A DNA stretch of 14,629 nt from AP-16 sp036395835 (GCA_036395835.1 DASWCW010000059.1:1-14629); one strand, 5' to 3'; shown: positions 1-7,044, counted from the first letter of the stretch. Notes: generated from the letters alone by a model not told the origin. A program made the numbers and translations.

Positions 1-135
1 GTGATGCCGGGCGACAATGTGACGATGACGGTGGAGCTGATCGTGCCGATCGCGATGGAGGAGAAGCTGCGGTTTGCCATTCGCGAGGGCGGCCGCACGG
101 TCGGCGCCGGCGTCGTCGCGCAGATCATCGAGTGA
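1..135 (+). CDS. tuf: Elongation factor Tu, C-terminal fragment (5' end outside window)
   Basis: The first 135 bases read in frame as 44 residues and a TGA stop, beginning VMPGDNVTMTVELI and ending GAGVVAQIIE. This is the C-terminal beta-barrel (domain 3) of EF-Tu, including the conserved MPGDN and FAIREGGRTVGAGVV stretches. EF-Tu is the GTPase that delivers aminoacyl-tRNA to the ribosomal A site; domain 3 contacts the tRNA acceptor and T arms. The G domain and start codon lie before the window. A tuf gene directly upstream of rpsJ is the usual arrangement at the end of the str operon (rpsL-rpsG-fusA-tuf), so the S10 genes here are probably at least partly co-transcribed with it. The partial reading frame is intact. 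Confidence 0.96.
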   Translation: MMPGDNVTMTVELIVPIAMEEKLRFAIREGGRTVGAGVVAQIIE

Positions 136-238
136 GGCAGACAGGAACCCAGGACGCAGGAGAGGCGAGAGACACGGGAAGAGGCGAGCCGACGTTAGAT
201 CCGTCGTCCGTCTACCGCCGTTTATCGTCTAGAAACAC
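136..238 (+). other. tuf–rpsJ intergenic leader, purine-rich
   Basis: This 103-bp spacer precedes the first S10-block gene. Positions 141-190 are strongly purine-rich and carry a 9-bp direct repeat, AGAGGCGAG, at 161-169 and 180-188. The second half (191-238) is pyrimidine-rich, with several CGTC/TCTA words. I see no convincing sigma-70 type promoter or T-tract terminator, so read-through from tuf is the simplest model. In E. coli the S10 leader mediates L4 autogenous control, but nothing here resembles that leader closely enough to claim the same mechanism. Confidence 0.5.
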
Positions 239-547
239 ATGAACGGCCAGAACATCCGGATCCGGCTCAAGGCGTTCGACCATCGTATTCTCGATGCCTC
301 GACGCGCGAGATCGTCAACACGGCCAAACGCACCGGCGCGCAGGTGCGGGGGCCGATTCCGCTGCCGACCAGGATCGAGAAATTCACGGTCAATCGTTCG
401 CCGCATATCGACAAGAAGAGCCGGGAACAATTCGAGATGCGCACGCACAAGAGACTGCTCGATATCGTCGATCCGACCCCGCAGACCGTGGACGCGCTGA
501 TGAAGCTCGATCTCGCGGCTGGCGTCGACGTCGAGATCAAGCTCTGA
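239..547 (+). CDS. rpsJ: 30S ribosomal protein S10 (NusE)
   Basis: The 102-residue product has the normal length of S10 and its conserved blocks: IRIRLKAFDHRILD near the N-terminus, GPIPLPTRIEKFTVNRSPH around residues 38-56, and REQFEMRTHKRLLDIVDP at about 61-78. S10 binds the 3' domain of 16S rRNA in the 30S head. As NusE it also pairs with NusB in transcription antitermination. It is the first gene of the S10 block, followed 34 bp later by rplC. The ATG at 239 gives the family's MNGQNIRIRLK start, but the bases just upstream (ctagaaacac) lack a normal Shine-Dalgarno, unlike most genes in the cluster. Confidence 0.98.
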   Translation: MNGQNIRIRLKAFDHRILDASTREIVNTAKRTGAQVRGPIPLPTRIEKFTVNRSPHIDKKSREQFEMRTHKRLLDIVDPTPQTVDALMKLDLAAGVDVEIKL

Positions 548-581
548 GCCGTTCGGGATTCGCGAGCCGAGGAAGAAGCCG

Positions 582-1319
582 ATGCGTTCCGGAGTGATCG
601 CACAGAAGATGGGAATGACCCGGGTGTTCACCGAGACCGGCGAGCACGTGCCGGTCACGGTGCTCAGGCTTGCGAACTGCCAGGTCGTCGCGCACCGTAC
701 CAAGGAGAAGGGCGGATACGTCGCGCTCCAGCTCGGATCCGGCGGCCGCAAGGTCAAGAACGTGAGCAAGGCCGAGCGCGGGCATTTCGCGGTCGCCAAG
801 GTCGAGCCCAAGCGCAAGCTCGCCGAATTCCGCGTCAGCGAGGAGGGCCTGATCCCGGTCGGCGCCGAGATCACCGCCGATCATTTCGTGATCGGCCAAT
901 ATGTCGATGTGACCGGCACCTCGATCGGCAAGGGATTTGCCGGCGCGATGAAGCGCTGGAATTTCGCCGGCTTGCGCGCCTCGCACGGCGTCTCGATCTC
1001 GCATCGCTCGCACGGCTCGACCGGCGGCCGTCAGGATCCTGGCAAGACCTTCAAGAACAAGAAGATGGCGGGCCATCTCGGCGTCGAGCGGGTCACCACG
1101 CTCAATCTCAAGGTGGTGCAGACCGACGTCGAGCGCGGCCTGATCCTGGTCGAGGGCGCGGTTCCGGGCGCCAAGGGCGGCTGGATCACGGTGCGCGACG
1201 CGGTGAAGAAGAGCCTGCCGAAGGAAGCGCCGAAGCCCGGCGCGTTCCGTCTCGCTGCGGCGGAAGCCGCGGCCGCGGCGCCGGCTTCGGCGGCCGAAGC
1301 GAGCGGCGAGGGGGCGTGA
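582..1319 (+). CDS. rplC: 50S ribosomal protein L3
   Basis: The 245-residue product begins MRSGVIAQKMGMTRVF, the typical alphaproteobacterial L3 N-terminus. L3 binds 23S rRNA early in 50S assembly and sends a long loop toward the peptidyl-transferase centre. That loop is visible at about residues 130-170 (SHGSTGGRQDPGKTFKNKKM). Gln151 lies where PrmB-type methyltransferases modify L3 in E. coli; modification here is inferred only. The last ~20 residues are an Ala/Glu-rich tail, which makes the protein longer than E. coli L3 (209 aa), as is common in Rhizobiales. A Shine-Dalgarno GAGGAAG at 569-575 supports the ATG. One base separates the stop codon from rplD. Confidence 0.98.
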   Translation: MRSGVIAQKMGMTRVFTETGEHVPVTVLRLANCQVVAHRTKEKGGYVALQLGSGGRKVKNVSKAERGHFAVAKVEPKRKLAEFRVSEEGLIPVGAEITADHFVIGQYVDVTGTSIGKGFAGAMKRWNFAGLRASHGVSISHRSHGSTGGRQDPGKTFKNKKMAGHLGVERVTTLNLKVVQTDVERGLILVEGAVPGAKGGWITVRDAVKKSLPKEAPKPGAFRLAAAEAAAAAPASAAEASGEGA

Positions 1320-1320
1320 C

Positions 1321-1941
1321 ATGGAGCTCAAGGTAACCACCCTCGACGGCAAGGCGGTGGGCTCGGTCGAGCTCAAGGACGCGATCTTCGGGCTGGAGCC
1401 GCGCCAGGACATCCTGCAGCGTTGCGTCAAATGGCAGCTCGCCAAGCGCCAGGCCGGCACGCACAAAGTGAAGAATCGGTCCGAGATCAATCGGACCGGC
1501 AAGAAGCTCTATCGCCAGAAGGGAACCGGCAGTGCGCGCCACGGTTCGGCGCGCGCCAATGTCTTCCGCGGCGGCGGGCGCGCGTTCGGCCCGGTCGTGC
1601 GCAGCCATGCCATCGATCTGCCGAAGAAAGTCCGGGCGCTGGCGCTCAAGCACGCGCTCTCGGCGAAAGCCAAGGACGGCGACATCGTCGTGATCGAGCA
1701 TGCGAGCCTCGAAGCGGGAAAGACCAAGGCGCTGCAGACCCGTTTCGGCAAGCTCGGGTTCTCGAGCGCGCTCATCATCGATGGCGCCGAGCTCGACGAC
1801 AATTTTTGCCGCGCCGCGCGCAACATTCCCAACATCGACGTGCTGCCCGTTCAGGGCATCAACGTCTACGATATCCTGCGGCGCACCAAGCTGGTGCTGA
1901 CCAAAGCCGCACTCGAGGCATTGGAGGCGCGCTTCCCATGA
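1321..1941 (+). CDS. rplD: 50S ribosomal protein L4
   Basis: The 206-residue product has the L4 extended loop (SEINRTGKKLYRQKGTGSARHG, about residues 54-75, and RGGGRAFGP, about 83-92) that lines the nascent-peptide exit tunnel with L22. The globular part binds 23S rRNA domain I. In E. coli, L4 also represses its own operon by acting on the S10 leader; whether that holds here is unknown. The ATG is one base after the rplC stop, with its Shine-Dalgarno (GAGGGG, 1308-1313) inside the end of rplC. The stop codon overlaps the rplW start as ATGA, so translation of L4 and L23 is probably coupled. Confidence 0.98.
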   Translation: MELKVTTLDGKAVGSVELKDAIFGLEPRQDILQRCVKWQLAKRQAGTHKVKNRSEINRTGKKLYRQKGTGSARHGSARANVFRGGGRAFGPVVRSHAIDLPKKVRALALKHALSAKAKDGDIVVIEHASLEAGKTKALQTRFGKLGFSSALIIDGAELDDNFCRAARNIPNIDVLPVQGINVYDILRRTKLVLTKAALEALEARFP

Positions 1942-2237
1942 GCCCGGTGGATCCCCGTCATTACGACGTCATCCTCGCTCCGGTGATCACCGAGAAGGCG
2001 ACGCTTGCCTCCGAGCGCAACCAGGTGATCTTCCGGGTGGCGAAGAACGCGACCAAGCCGCAGATCAAGGAGGCGGTCGAGAAGCTGTTCGACGTCAAGG
2101 TGACCAGCGTCAATACCTTGGTGCGGAAGGGCAAGTTCAAGAGCTCGCGCGGCCACGCGGGAGTTCAGTCCGACGTCAAGAACGCGATTGTGACTCTCGC
2201 CGAGGGTCACCGGATCGACGTCACGACCGGGCTTTGA
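1938..2237 (+). CDS. rplW: 50S ribosomal protein L23
   Basis: The 99-residue product begins MSPVDPRHYDVILAPVITEK. The VITEKAT motif and the segment NQVIFRVAKNATKPQIKEAVEKLFDVKV are diagnostic of L23. L23 sits at the polypeptide exit site and is the docking point for trigger factor and the signal recognition particle; the exposed Glu of the VITEK region corresponds to the trigger-factor contact known in E. coli. The start is the ATG of an ATGA overlap with rplD, with GGAGG at 1923-1927 at usable distance. A longer upstream reading frame in the same phase lies inside rplD and is not real coding sequence. Confidence 0.97.
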   Translation: MSPVDPRHYDVILAPVITEKATLASERNQVIFRVAKNATKPQIKEAVEKLFDVKVTSVNTLVRKGKFKSSRGHAGVQSDVKNAIVTLAEGHRIDVTTGL

Positions 2238-2251
2238 GGGAGCGCGGCACC

Positions 2252-3091
2252 ATGGCACTCAAGACCTACAAGCCGGTCACCCCGAGCCACCGCCAGCTGG
2301 TCCTGGTCGACCGCTCGAGCCTCTATCGAGGCAAGCCGGTCAAGGCCTTGACCGAGGGCAAGAGCGCGTCGGGCGGGCGCAACAACAACGGCCGGACCAC
2401 CGTGCGCTTTCGCGGCGGCGGTCACAAGCAGTCCTACCGCCGCATCGATTTCAAGCGGCGCAAATTCGACGTGACCGGCCGCGTCGAGCGCATCGAGTAC
2501 GATCCCAACCGCACTGCATTCATCGCGCTGGTGCGCTACCAGGACGGCGAATTCGCCTACATCCTGGCGCCGCAACGGCTCGCCCAGGGCGATACCGTCG
2601 TGGCCGGCGAGCATGTCGACGTCAAGCCGGGCAATGCCATGCCGATGAGCAACATGCCGATGGGCACCATCGTCCACAACATCGAGTTCAAGATCGGCAA
2701 GGGCGGGCAGCTGGCGCGCTCCGCGGGCGCCTATGCGCAGATCGTCGGGCGCGACCAGGACTACATGATCCTGCGGCTCAATTCGGGCGAGCAACGGCTC
2801 GTGCACGGCCGCTGCATGGCCAGCGTCGGCGCGGTCTCCAACCCCGACCACATGAACATCAGCATCGGCAAGGCGGGGCGGACGCGCTGGCTCGGCCGGC
2901 GACCGCACAACCGCGGCGTCTCCATGAACCCAATCGATCATCCCCATGGCGGCGGCGAGGGCCGCACCTCGGGCGGTCGGCATCCGGTCACGCCGTGGGG
3001 GTTCCCGACCAAGGGCAAGAAGACCCGCCGGAACAAGTCCACCACCAAGTTCATCATTTCGAGCCGCCACGCGCGGAAGAAGAAGAAATAG
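2252..3091 (+). CDS. rplB: 50S ribosomal protein L2
   Basis: The 279-residue product begins MALKTYKPVTPSHRQL and shows the RNA-binding OB-fold and SH3-like domains of L2. The signature MNPIDHPHGGGEGR is at about residues 225-238; His230 corresponds to E. coli His229, implicated in peptidyl-transferase function. The C-terminus is very basic (RHARKKKK). L2 is a primary 23S rRNA binder needed for subunit association. An in-frame start six codons earlier (2234) overlaps the rplW stop, but the ATG at 2252 is chosen because it gives the family N-terminus and follows GAGGGAG at 2235-2241. Confidence 0.98.
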   Translation: MALKTYKPVTPSHRQLVLVDRSSLYRGKPVKALTEGKSASGGRNNNGRTTVRFRGGGHKQSYRRIDFKRRKFDVTGRVERIEYDPNRTAFIALVRYQDGEFAYILAPQRLAQGDTVVAGEHVDVKPGNAMPMSNMPMGTIVHNIEFKIGKGGQLARSAGAYAQIVGRDQDYMILRLNSGEQRLVHGRCMASVGAVSNPDHMNISIGKAGRTRWLGRRPHNRGVSMNPIDHPHGGGEGRTSGGRHPVTPWGFPTKGKKTRRNKSTTKFIISSRHARKKKK

Positions 3092-3101
3092 AGGACGAGT
3101 C

Positions 3102-3380
3102 ATGGCGCGTTCGGTATGGAAAGGTCCCTTCGTGGACGGGTACCTGCTCAAGAAGGCGGAGGCGGCGCGCTCGTCGGGCCGTCACGAGATCATCAAGATC
3201 TGGAGCCGGCGCTCGACCATTCTGCCGCAATTCGTCGGCCTGACGTTCGGGGTCTACAACGGACAGAAACACATTCCGGTGCTGGTCACCGAAGAGATGG
3301 TCGGCCACAAGTTCGGCGAGTTCGCGCCGACGCGGACGTTCTACGGCCACTCGGCCGACCGCAAGGCAAAGCGCGTCTGA
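3102..3380 (+). CDS. rpsS: 30S ribosomal protein S19
   Basis: The 92-residue product begins MARSVWKGPFVDGYLLKK and contains the S19 signature IWSRRSTILPQFVGLTFGVYNG and GHKFGEFAPTRTFYGHSADRK. S19 binds the 3' major domain of 16S rRNA in the 30S head, forms a complex with S13, and touches the A-site finger of the 50S subunit. The start lies 10 bp after rplB with GAGGA at 3091-3095. An upstream in-phase extension lies within rplB and lacks S19 homology. Length and composition are ordinary. Confidence 0.98.
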   Translation: MARSVWKGPFVDGYLLKKAEAARSSGRHEIIKIWSRRSTILPQFVGLTFGVYNGQKHIPVLVTEEMVGHKFGEFAPTRTFYGHSADRKAKRV

Positions 3381-3397
3381 GGCGAGGGGATGCGATC

Positions 3398-3778
3398 ATG
3401 AGCAAGCGCGCGCGCGCACGCAGCCTCGGCGAGAACGAGGCCAAGGCGGTGTCCCGCATGCTGCGGATCTCGCCGCAGAAGCTAAACCTGGTTGCCACGC
3501 TGATCCGCGGCAAGAAGGTGGCCGCGGCGCTCGCGGATCTCGAGTTCTCGCGCAAGCGCATCGCACGCGACGTACGCAAGTGTCTGGAATCGGCGATTGC
3601 CAATGCGGAGAACAACCACGATCTCGACGTCGACGATCTCGTCGTCGCCGAGGCGCATGTCGGCAAGGCGCTGGTCCTGAAGCGTTTCACGCCGCGCGGC
3701 CGCGGCCGCATGGGCAGAATTTTCAAGCCGTTCGCCAACCTGACCATCGTGGTCCGTGAGGTCGAAGCCGAGGCATAG
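3398..3778 (+). CDS. rplV: 50S ribosomal protein L22
   Basis: The 126-residue product has the L22 core RMLRISPQKLNLVATLIRGKKV at about residues 20-41 and the tunnel beta-hairpin at about 83-105 (ending FTPRGRGRMGRIFKP). Macrolide-resistance mutations in this hairpin are known in other bacteria; nothing unusual is seen here. L22 binds all six domains of 23S rRNA and lines the exit tunnel with L4. The ATG at 3398 is preceded by GAGGGGATG-type purines at 3384-3392. A nearby ATG at 3390 is out of frame. The N-terminus (MSKRARARSLGENEAK) fits the alphaproteobacterial form. Confidence 0.97.
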   Translation: MSKRARARSLGENEAKAVSRMLRISPQKLNLVATLIRGKKVAAALADLEFSRKRIARDVRKCLESAIANAENNHDLDVDDLVVAEAHVGKALVLKRFTPRGRGRMGRIFKPFANLTIVVREVEAEA

Positions 3779-3791
3779 CTGGAGAAGACCA

Positions 3792-4490
3792 ATGGGTCAG
3801 AAGGTAAATCCGATCGGGCTGCGTCTTGGCATCAACCGGACGTGGGATTCGCGCTGGTACGCCGGCAAGGGCGGCTACAGCGTGCTGCTGCACGAGGACA
3901 TGAAGATCCGCGAAGATCTCATGAAGCAGCTCAAGCAGGCCGCAGTGTCGAAGATCGTGATCGAGCGTCCGCACAAGAAGGCCCGGGTGACGATTCATTC
4001 GGCGCGTCCGGGCGTGGTGATCGGCAAGAAGGGCGCCGACATCGAAAAGCTGCGCCGGCGCGTGGCGGAGCTGACCGATTCCGACGTGGTCATCAATATC
4101 GTGGAGATCCGCAAGCCCGAGCTCGATGCGCAGCTGGTCGCGGAATCCATCGCCCAGCAACTGGAGCGCAGGGTCGCGTTCCGGCGGGCGATGAAACGCG
4201 CCGTGCAATCGGCCATGCGGCTGGGCGCCGAGGGCATCCGCATCAACTGCGCGGGCCGGCTCGGCGGCGCGGAGATCGCGCGAATGGAATGGTACCGCGA
4301 GGGCCGGGTGCCGCTGCACACGCTGCGCGCCGACGTCGACTACGGCATCGCCACCGCGTTCACCACCTACGGCACCTGCGGGGTCAAGGTGTGGATCTTC
4401 AAAGGCGAGATCATGGAGCACGATCCGATGGCGCAGGATAAGCGGCTCGCGGAGAGCGAAGTGGGCCGGCCCCGGCGCGACGCGGCGTGA
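3792..4490 (+). CDS. rpsC: 30S ribosomal protein S3
   Basis: The 232-residue product begins MGQKVNPIGLRLGINRTWDS. It has a type-II KH domain with the GKKG loop at residues 78-81 (VVIGKKGADIEKLRRR), and the C-terminal S3 domain with GAEGIRINCAGRLGGAEIAR and TTYGTCGVKVWIFKGE. S3 lies at the mRNA entry channel and contributes to the 30S mRNA helicase activity together with S4 and S5. The Shine-Dalgarno GGAGAAG at 3781-3787 fits the ATG. The TGA stop sits in the loop of a perfect GC hairpin (4482-4495), annotated separately. rplP follows after 35 bp. Confidence 0.98.
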   Translation: MGQKVNPIGLRLGINRTWDSRWYAGKGGYSVLLHEDMKIREDLMKQLKQAAVSKIVIERPHKKARVTIHSARPGVVIGKKGADIEKLRRRVAELTDSDVVINIVEIRKPELDAQLVAESIAQQLERRVAFRRAMKRAVQSAMRLGAEGIRINCAGRLGGAEIARMEWYREGRVPLHTLRADVDYGIATAFTTYGTCGVKVWIFKGEIMEHDPMAQDKRLAESEVGRPRRDAA

Positions 4491-4495
4491 GCCGC
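4482..4495 (+). promoter_or_regulatory. Hairpin with GUGA tetraloop enclosing the rpsC stop codon
   Basis: GCGGC (4482-4486) pairs perfectly with GCCGC (4491-4495) around the loop GTGA (4487-4490), which fits the stable GNRA tetraloop class. The stop codon TGA occupies 4488-4490. No T-tract follows, so it is not an intrinsic terminator. It could affect termination, re-initiation or mRNA 3'-end stability at the rpsC/rplP junction. A 5-bp GC stem can arise by chance in such GC-rich DNA, so function is speculative. Confidence 0.3.
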
Positions 4496-4525
4496 CGCAA
4501 GATTTGAACGAACGGAACGCACATC

Positions 4526-4939
4526 ATGCTGCAACCGGTCCGGACCAAGTTCCGCAAGGCGCACAAGGGACGCATTCACGGCAAGGCGTCCTCGGCGACC
4601 GAGCTCAATTTCGGCCAATACGGGCTCAAAGCCGTGGAGCCGGATCGCGTCACCGCGCGGCAGATCGAGGCGGCGCGGCGCGCGATGACGCGGCACATGA
4701 AGCGCGCCGGCCGGGTGTGGATCCGGGTGTTCCCGGACGTGCCGGTCTCGAAGAAGCCGATCGAGGTGCGAATGGGCAAGGGCAAGGGCACGCCGGAGCT
4801 GTGGGTGTGCCGCGTCAAGCCCGGGCGCATCATGTTCGAGATCGACGGCGTGTCGGTGGACGTCGCGCGCGAGGCCTTGGCGCTCGCGGCCGCGAAGCTC
4901 TCGGTCAAAACGCGGTTCGTCGAGCGCATCGCCGAATAG
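4526..4939 (+). CDS. rplP: 50S ribosomal protein L16
   Basis: The 137-residue product begins MLQPVRTKFRKAHKGR and carries the L16 signatures TARQIEAARRAMTRHMKR and RVWIRVFPDVPVSKKP. These are followed by VRMGKGKG at about residues 81-88; Arg82 corresponds to the arginine hydroxylated in E. coli L16 (modification not inferable here). L16 helps shape the tRNA-binding A-site region of the 50S subunit and is a late assembly protein. The Shine-Dalgarno is weak (CGGAACG, 4512-4518). rpmC follows after 12 bp. Confidence 0.98.
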   Translation: MLQPVRTKFRKAHKGRIHGKASSATELNFGQYGLKAVEPDRVTARQIEAARRAMTRHMKRAGRVWIRVFPDVPVSKKPIEVRMGKGKGTPELWVCRVKPGRIMFEIDGVSVDVAREALALAAAKLSVKTRFVERIAE

Positions 4940-4951
4940 GGAAAGCTCAGG

Positions 4952-5158
4952 ATGAAGGCTATGGACGCAAGATTGATGACGCTCGACCAGCTCAACGACG
5001 AGCTCGTCAAGCTCAAGAAGGAGCGGTTCAACCTGCGATTCCAGCGCGCGACCGGTCAGCTCGAGAATACGGCGCGAGTGCGGCAGGTGCGGCGCGACAT
5101 CGCCCGGATCCAGACCATCGCGCGCCAGAAGCGCGTCGCCGAACCCAGGGCGAAGTGA
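4952..5158 (+). CDS. rpmC: 50S ribosomal protein L29
   Basis: The 68-residue, mostly alpha-helical product shows the L29 pattern: MTLDQLNDELVKLKKERFNLRFQ, then TGQLENTARVRQVRRDIARIQTI. L29 sits near the exit tunnel beside L23. Three in-frame ATGs lie at codons 1, 4 and 9. The first is chosen because AGCTCAGG (4945-4952) precedes it and related alphaproteobacterial proteins begin MKA. A start at codon 4 cannot be excluded. The TGA stop overlaps the GAGGAG Shine-Dalgarno of rpsQ. Confidence 0.95.
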   Translation: MKAMDARLMTLDQLNDELVKLKKERFNLRFQRATGQLENTARVRQVRRDIARIQTIARQKRVAEPRAK

Positions 5159-5168
5159 GGAGATCGGA

Positions 5169-5414
5169 ATGCCGAAACGCATGCTGCAGGGCACGGTGGT
5201 GGGCGACAAGCAGGACAAGACGGTGATCGTCCGCGTCGAGCGCCGCTTCACGCATCCGCTGCTCAAGAAGACGGTGCGGCGCACCAAGAAATATCACGCC
5301 CATGACGAGAAGAACGAGTTCTCGGTAGGCGACATCGTGTGGATCGAGGAGCACCGGCCGATATCCAGGCTCAAGCGCTGGGCGGTGGCCCGGGGCGAGA
5401 AACGGGCGAAATGA
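5169..5414 (+). CDS. rpsQ: 30S ribosomal protein S17
   Basis: The 81-residue product begins MPKRMLQGTVVGDKQDKTVIVRVERRFTHPL and ends with WIEEHRPISRLKRWAVARGEKRAK. This is an OB-fold protein with the S17 signature GDIVWIEEHRPIS. S17 is a primary binder of the 5' domain of 16S rRNA. A strong Shine-Dalgarno, GAGGAGA at 5157-5163, overlaps the rpmC stop. A 37-bp gap follows before rplN, which classically marks the S10/spc boundary. No promoter or terminator is evident in that gap. Confidence 0.97.
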   Translation: MPKRMLQGTVVGDKQDKTVIVRVERRFTHPLLKKTVRRTKKYHAHDEKNEFSVGDIVWIEEHRPISRLKRWAVARGEKRAK

Positions 5415-5451
5415 ACCGCCGCGCGCGCAGCAAGAAAGAACGAGACGCGTC

Positions 5452-5820
5452 ATGATTCAGATGCAGACCAACCTCGACGTCGCCGACAATTCCGGCGCGC
5501 GACGCGTCATGTGCATCAAGGTGCTGGGCGGCTCGAAGCGCAAGTACGCCACCGTGGGCGACGTCATCGTCGTCTCGGTCAAGGAGGCGATCCCGCGCGG
5601 GCGCGTCAAGAAGGGCGAAGTGATGAAGGCGGTCGTGGTCCGGGTCTCGAAGGATATCCGCCGCCCGGACGGCTCCGTGATCCGCTTCGACCGCAACGCC
5701 GCGGTGCTGATCAACGCCCAGGCCGAGCCGGTCGGCACCCGCATCTTCGGCCCGGTGCCGCGCGAATTGCGCGCCAAGAACCACATGAAGATCATCTCGC
5801 TCGCCCCGGAGGTGCTGTGA
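5452..5820 (+). CDS. rplN: 50S ribosomal protein L14
   Basis: The 122-residue product begins MIQMQTNLDVADNSGARRVMCIKVLGGS and ends HMKIISLAPEVL, an almost invariant L14 sequence of the exact usual length. L14 lies at the subunit interface, forms part of bridge B8, and is the target of the silencing factor RsfS in other bacteria. This is the first gene of the spc block. The Shine-Dalgarno is poor (purine-rich AAGAAAGAACGAGA upstream). Its TGA shares one base with the rplX ATG (TGATG), so coupling is likely. Confidence 0.98.
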   Translation: MIQMQTNLDVADNSGARRVMCIKVLGGSKRKYATVGDVIVVSVKEAIPRGRVKKGEVMKAVVVRVSKDIRRPDGSVIRFDRNAAVLINAQAEPVGTRIFGPVPRELRAKNHMKIISLAPEVL

Positions 5821-6137
5821 TGGCGGCAAAGATCCGCAAGGGAGACAAGGTGGTCGTGCTCACCGGCCGCGACAAGGGACGCAGCGGCGAGGTGATCCGG
5901 GTTCTGCGCGAGCAGGATCGGGCGCTGGTGCGCGGCGTGCACATCGTCAAGCGGCACCAGCGCCAGACGCCCACCCAGGACGGCGGCATCATCTCCAAGG
6001 AGGCGTCGGTGCACCTGTCGAATCTGGCGCTGGCCGATCCCAAGGACGGCAAGCCGACCCGGGTCGGATTCAAGATGCTGCCCGACGGCAAGAAGGTGCG
6101 CGTCGCCAGGCGTTCGGGAGTAGAGATCGATGGCTGA
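5820..6137 (+). CDS. rplX: 50S ribosomal protein L24
   Basis: The 105-residue product begins MAAKIRKGDKVVVLTGRDKGRSGEVIRVL, the KOW motif typical of L24. VRGVHIVKRHQRQTP and GGIISKEASVHLSNL follow. L24 is one of the two initiators of 50S assembly and lies near the tunnel exit. The start overlaps the rplN stop by one base, and the 3' end overlaps rplE by 8 bp, so three consecutive genes are translationally linked. An upstream in-phase extension lies inside rplN and is not coding. Confidence 0.97.
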   Translation: MAAKIRKGDKVVVLTGRDKGRSGEVIRVLREQDRALVRGVHIVKRHQRQTPTQDGGIISKEASVHLSNLALADPKDGKPTRVGFKMLPDGKKVRVARRSGVEIDG

Positions 6138-6687
6138 GGTTGCTTACAGGCCGCGCATGCGGGCGCTCTACGACGAAGTCGTGAAGGGCAAGCTCGTCGA
6201 GCAGTTCGGCTACGAAAATGCCTTGCAGGTGCCCAGGCTCGACAAGGTGGTGATCAACATGGGCATCGGCGAGGGCGTCGCCGACCGCAAGAAGGTCGAA
6301 TCCGCCGCCGCCGATCTCACGCTGATCGCCGGGCAGAAGGCGGTGATCACCAAGGCGCGCAAGTCGATCGCGACCTTCAAGGTGCGCGAGGGCCAGGCGA
6401 TCGGCTGCAAGGTCACGCTGCGCAAGGCCCGGATGTACGACTTCGTCGACCGGCTGGTGAACATCGCGCTGCCGCGGGTCCGCGATTTCCGCGGGCTCAA
6501 TGCGAAGAGCTTCGACGGCCGCGGTAATTACACCATCGGCATCAAGGAGCACATCATCTTTCCGGAGATCGACTACGACAAGACGGCGGAAATCTGGGGC
6601 ATGGACGTGGTCGTCTGCACCACCGCCGCGACCGACGATGAGGCGCGCGCGCTGCTCGCCGCATTCAATTTCCCGTTCCGGCAGTGA
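6130..6687 (+). CDS. rplE: 50S ribosomal protein L5
   Basis: The 185-residue product begins MAEVAYRPRMRALYDEVV and has the L5 signatures VPRLDKVVINMGIGEGV, ARKSIATFKVREGQAIGCKVTLR and GRGNYTIGIKEHIIFPEIDYDK. L5 binds 5S rRNA with L18 and L25-type proteins, and contacts P-site tRNA and S13 across the subunit interface. The start overlaps the end of rplX by 8 bp, with GGGAGTAGAG as ribosome-binding purines at 6116-6125. In E. coli, S8 represses the spc operon by binding the mRNA at this junction; I do not see enough to claim that site here. A hairpin overlaps the stop. Confidence 0.98.
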   Translation: MAEVAYRPRMRALYDEVVKGKLVEQFGYENALQVPRLDKVVINMGIGEGVADRKKVESAAADLTLIAGQKAVITKARKSIATFKVREGQAIGCKVTLRKARMYDFVDRLVNIALPRVRDFRGLNAKSFDGRGNYTIGIKEHIIFPEIDYDKTAEIWGMDVVVCTTAATDDEARALLAAFNFPFRQ

Positions 6688-6701
6688 GGAAGCTTTCCTC
6701 A
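6685..6701 (+). promoter_or_regulatory. Perfect hairpin starting at the rplE stop codon
   Basis: TGAGGAA (6685-6691) pairs with TTCCTCA (6695-6701) around the loop GCT, a perfect 7-bp stem whose first three bases are the rplE TGA. It occupies the left part of the 38-bp rplE–rpsN gap and leaves the rpsN Shine-Dalgarno (AGGAGAT, 6715-6721) free. No T-run follows, so it is not a terminator. An mRNA-processing or stability element, or a protein-binding site, is possible but unproven. Confidence 0.4.
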
Positions 6702-6725
6702 AACGCGGAAAGCCAGGAGATCTAG

Positions 6726-7031
6726 ATGGCGAAGAAGAGTTCGATCGAGAAGAACAAGCGGCGGCGCAAGCTGGCGAAGAAATTCTCCGGCCGGCGATCC
6801 CGGCTCAAGGCGGTCGCGCGCGACAAGGCGCTGCCGACCGAGGAGCGCTTCGCAGCCGCGCTCAAGCTGGCGCAATTGCCGCGCAATTCCTCGAGCACGC
6901 GGATCCGCAATCGCTGCGAGATCACCGGGCGCCCGCGCGGTTTTTATCGCAAGCTCAGGATGAGCCGCATCGCCTTGCGGGAGCTCGGCGCCAAGGGCGT
7001 CATCCCCGGCCTGGTCAAATCGAGCTGGTGA
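6726..7031 (+). CDS. rpsN: 30S ribosomal protein S14 (zinc-free form)
   Basis: The 101-residue product begins MAKKSSIEKNKRRRKLAKK and ends RMSRIALRELGAKGVIPGLVKSSW. Its length and the single Cys in RNRCEITGRPRGFYRK, with no CxxC pairs, mark the long zinc-independent S14 (C-minus type, as in E. coli) rather than the 61-residue zinc form. S14 binds the 16S 3' domain late in 30S head assembly. The Shine-Dalgarno AGGAGAT at 6715-6721 fits. The stop overlaps the strong Shine-Dalgarno of rpsH. Confidence 0.98.
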   Translation: MAKKSSIEKNKRRRKLAKKFSGRRSRLKAVARDKALPTEERFAAALKLAQLPRNSSSTRIRNRCEITGRPRGFYRKLRMSRIALRELGAKGVIPGLVKSSW

Positions 7032-7044
7032 GGAGGAGCGCACG

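Noticed and set aside
5415..5451. A possible promoter or terminator at the S10/spc boundary (rpsQ–rplN)
   Set aside because: The 37 bp hold only a weak GGCG/CGCC pairing across the rpsQ stop, with no T-run and no -35/-10 pair.
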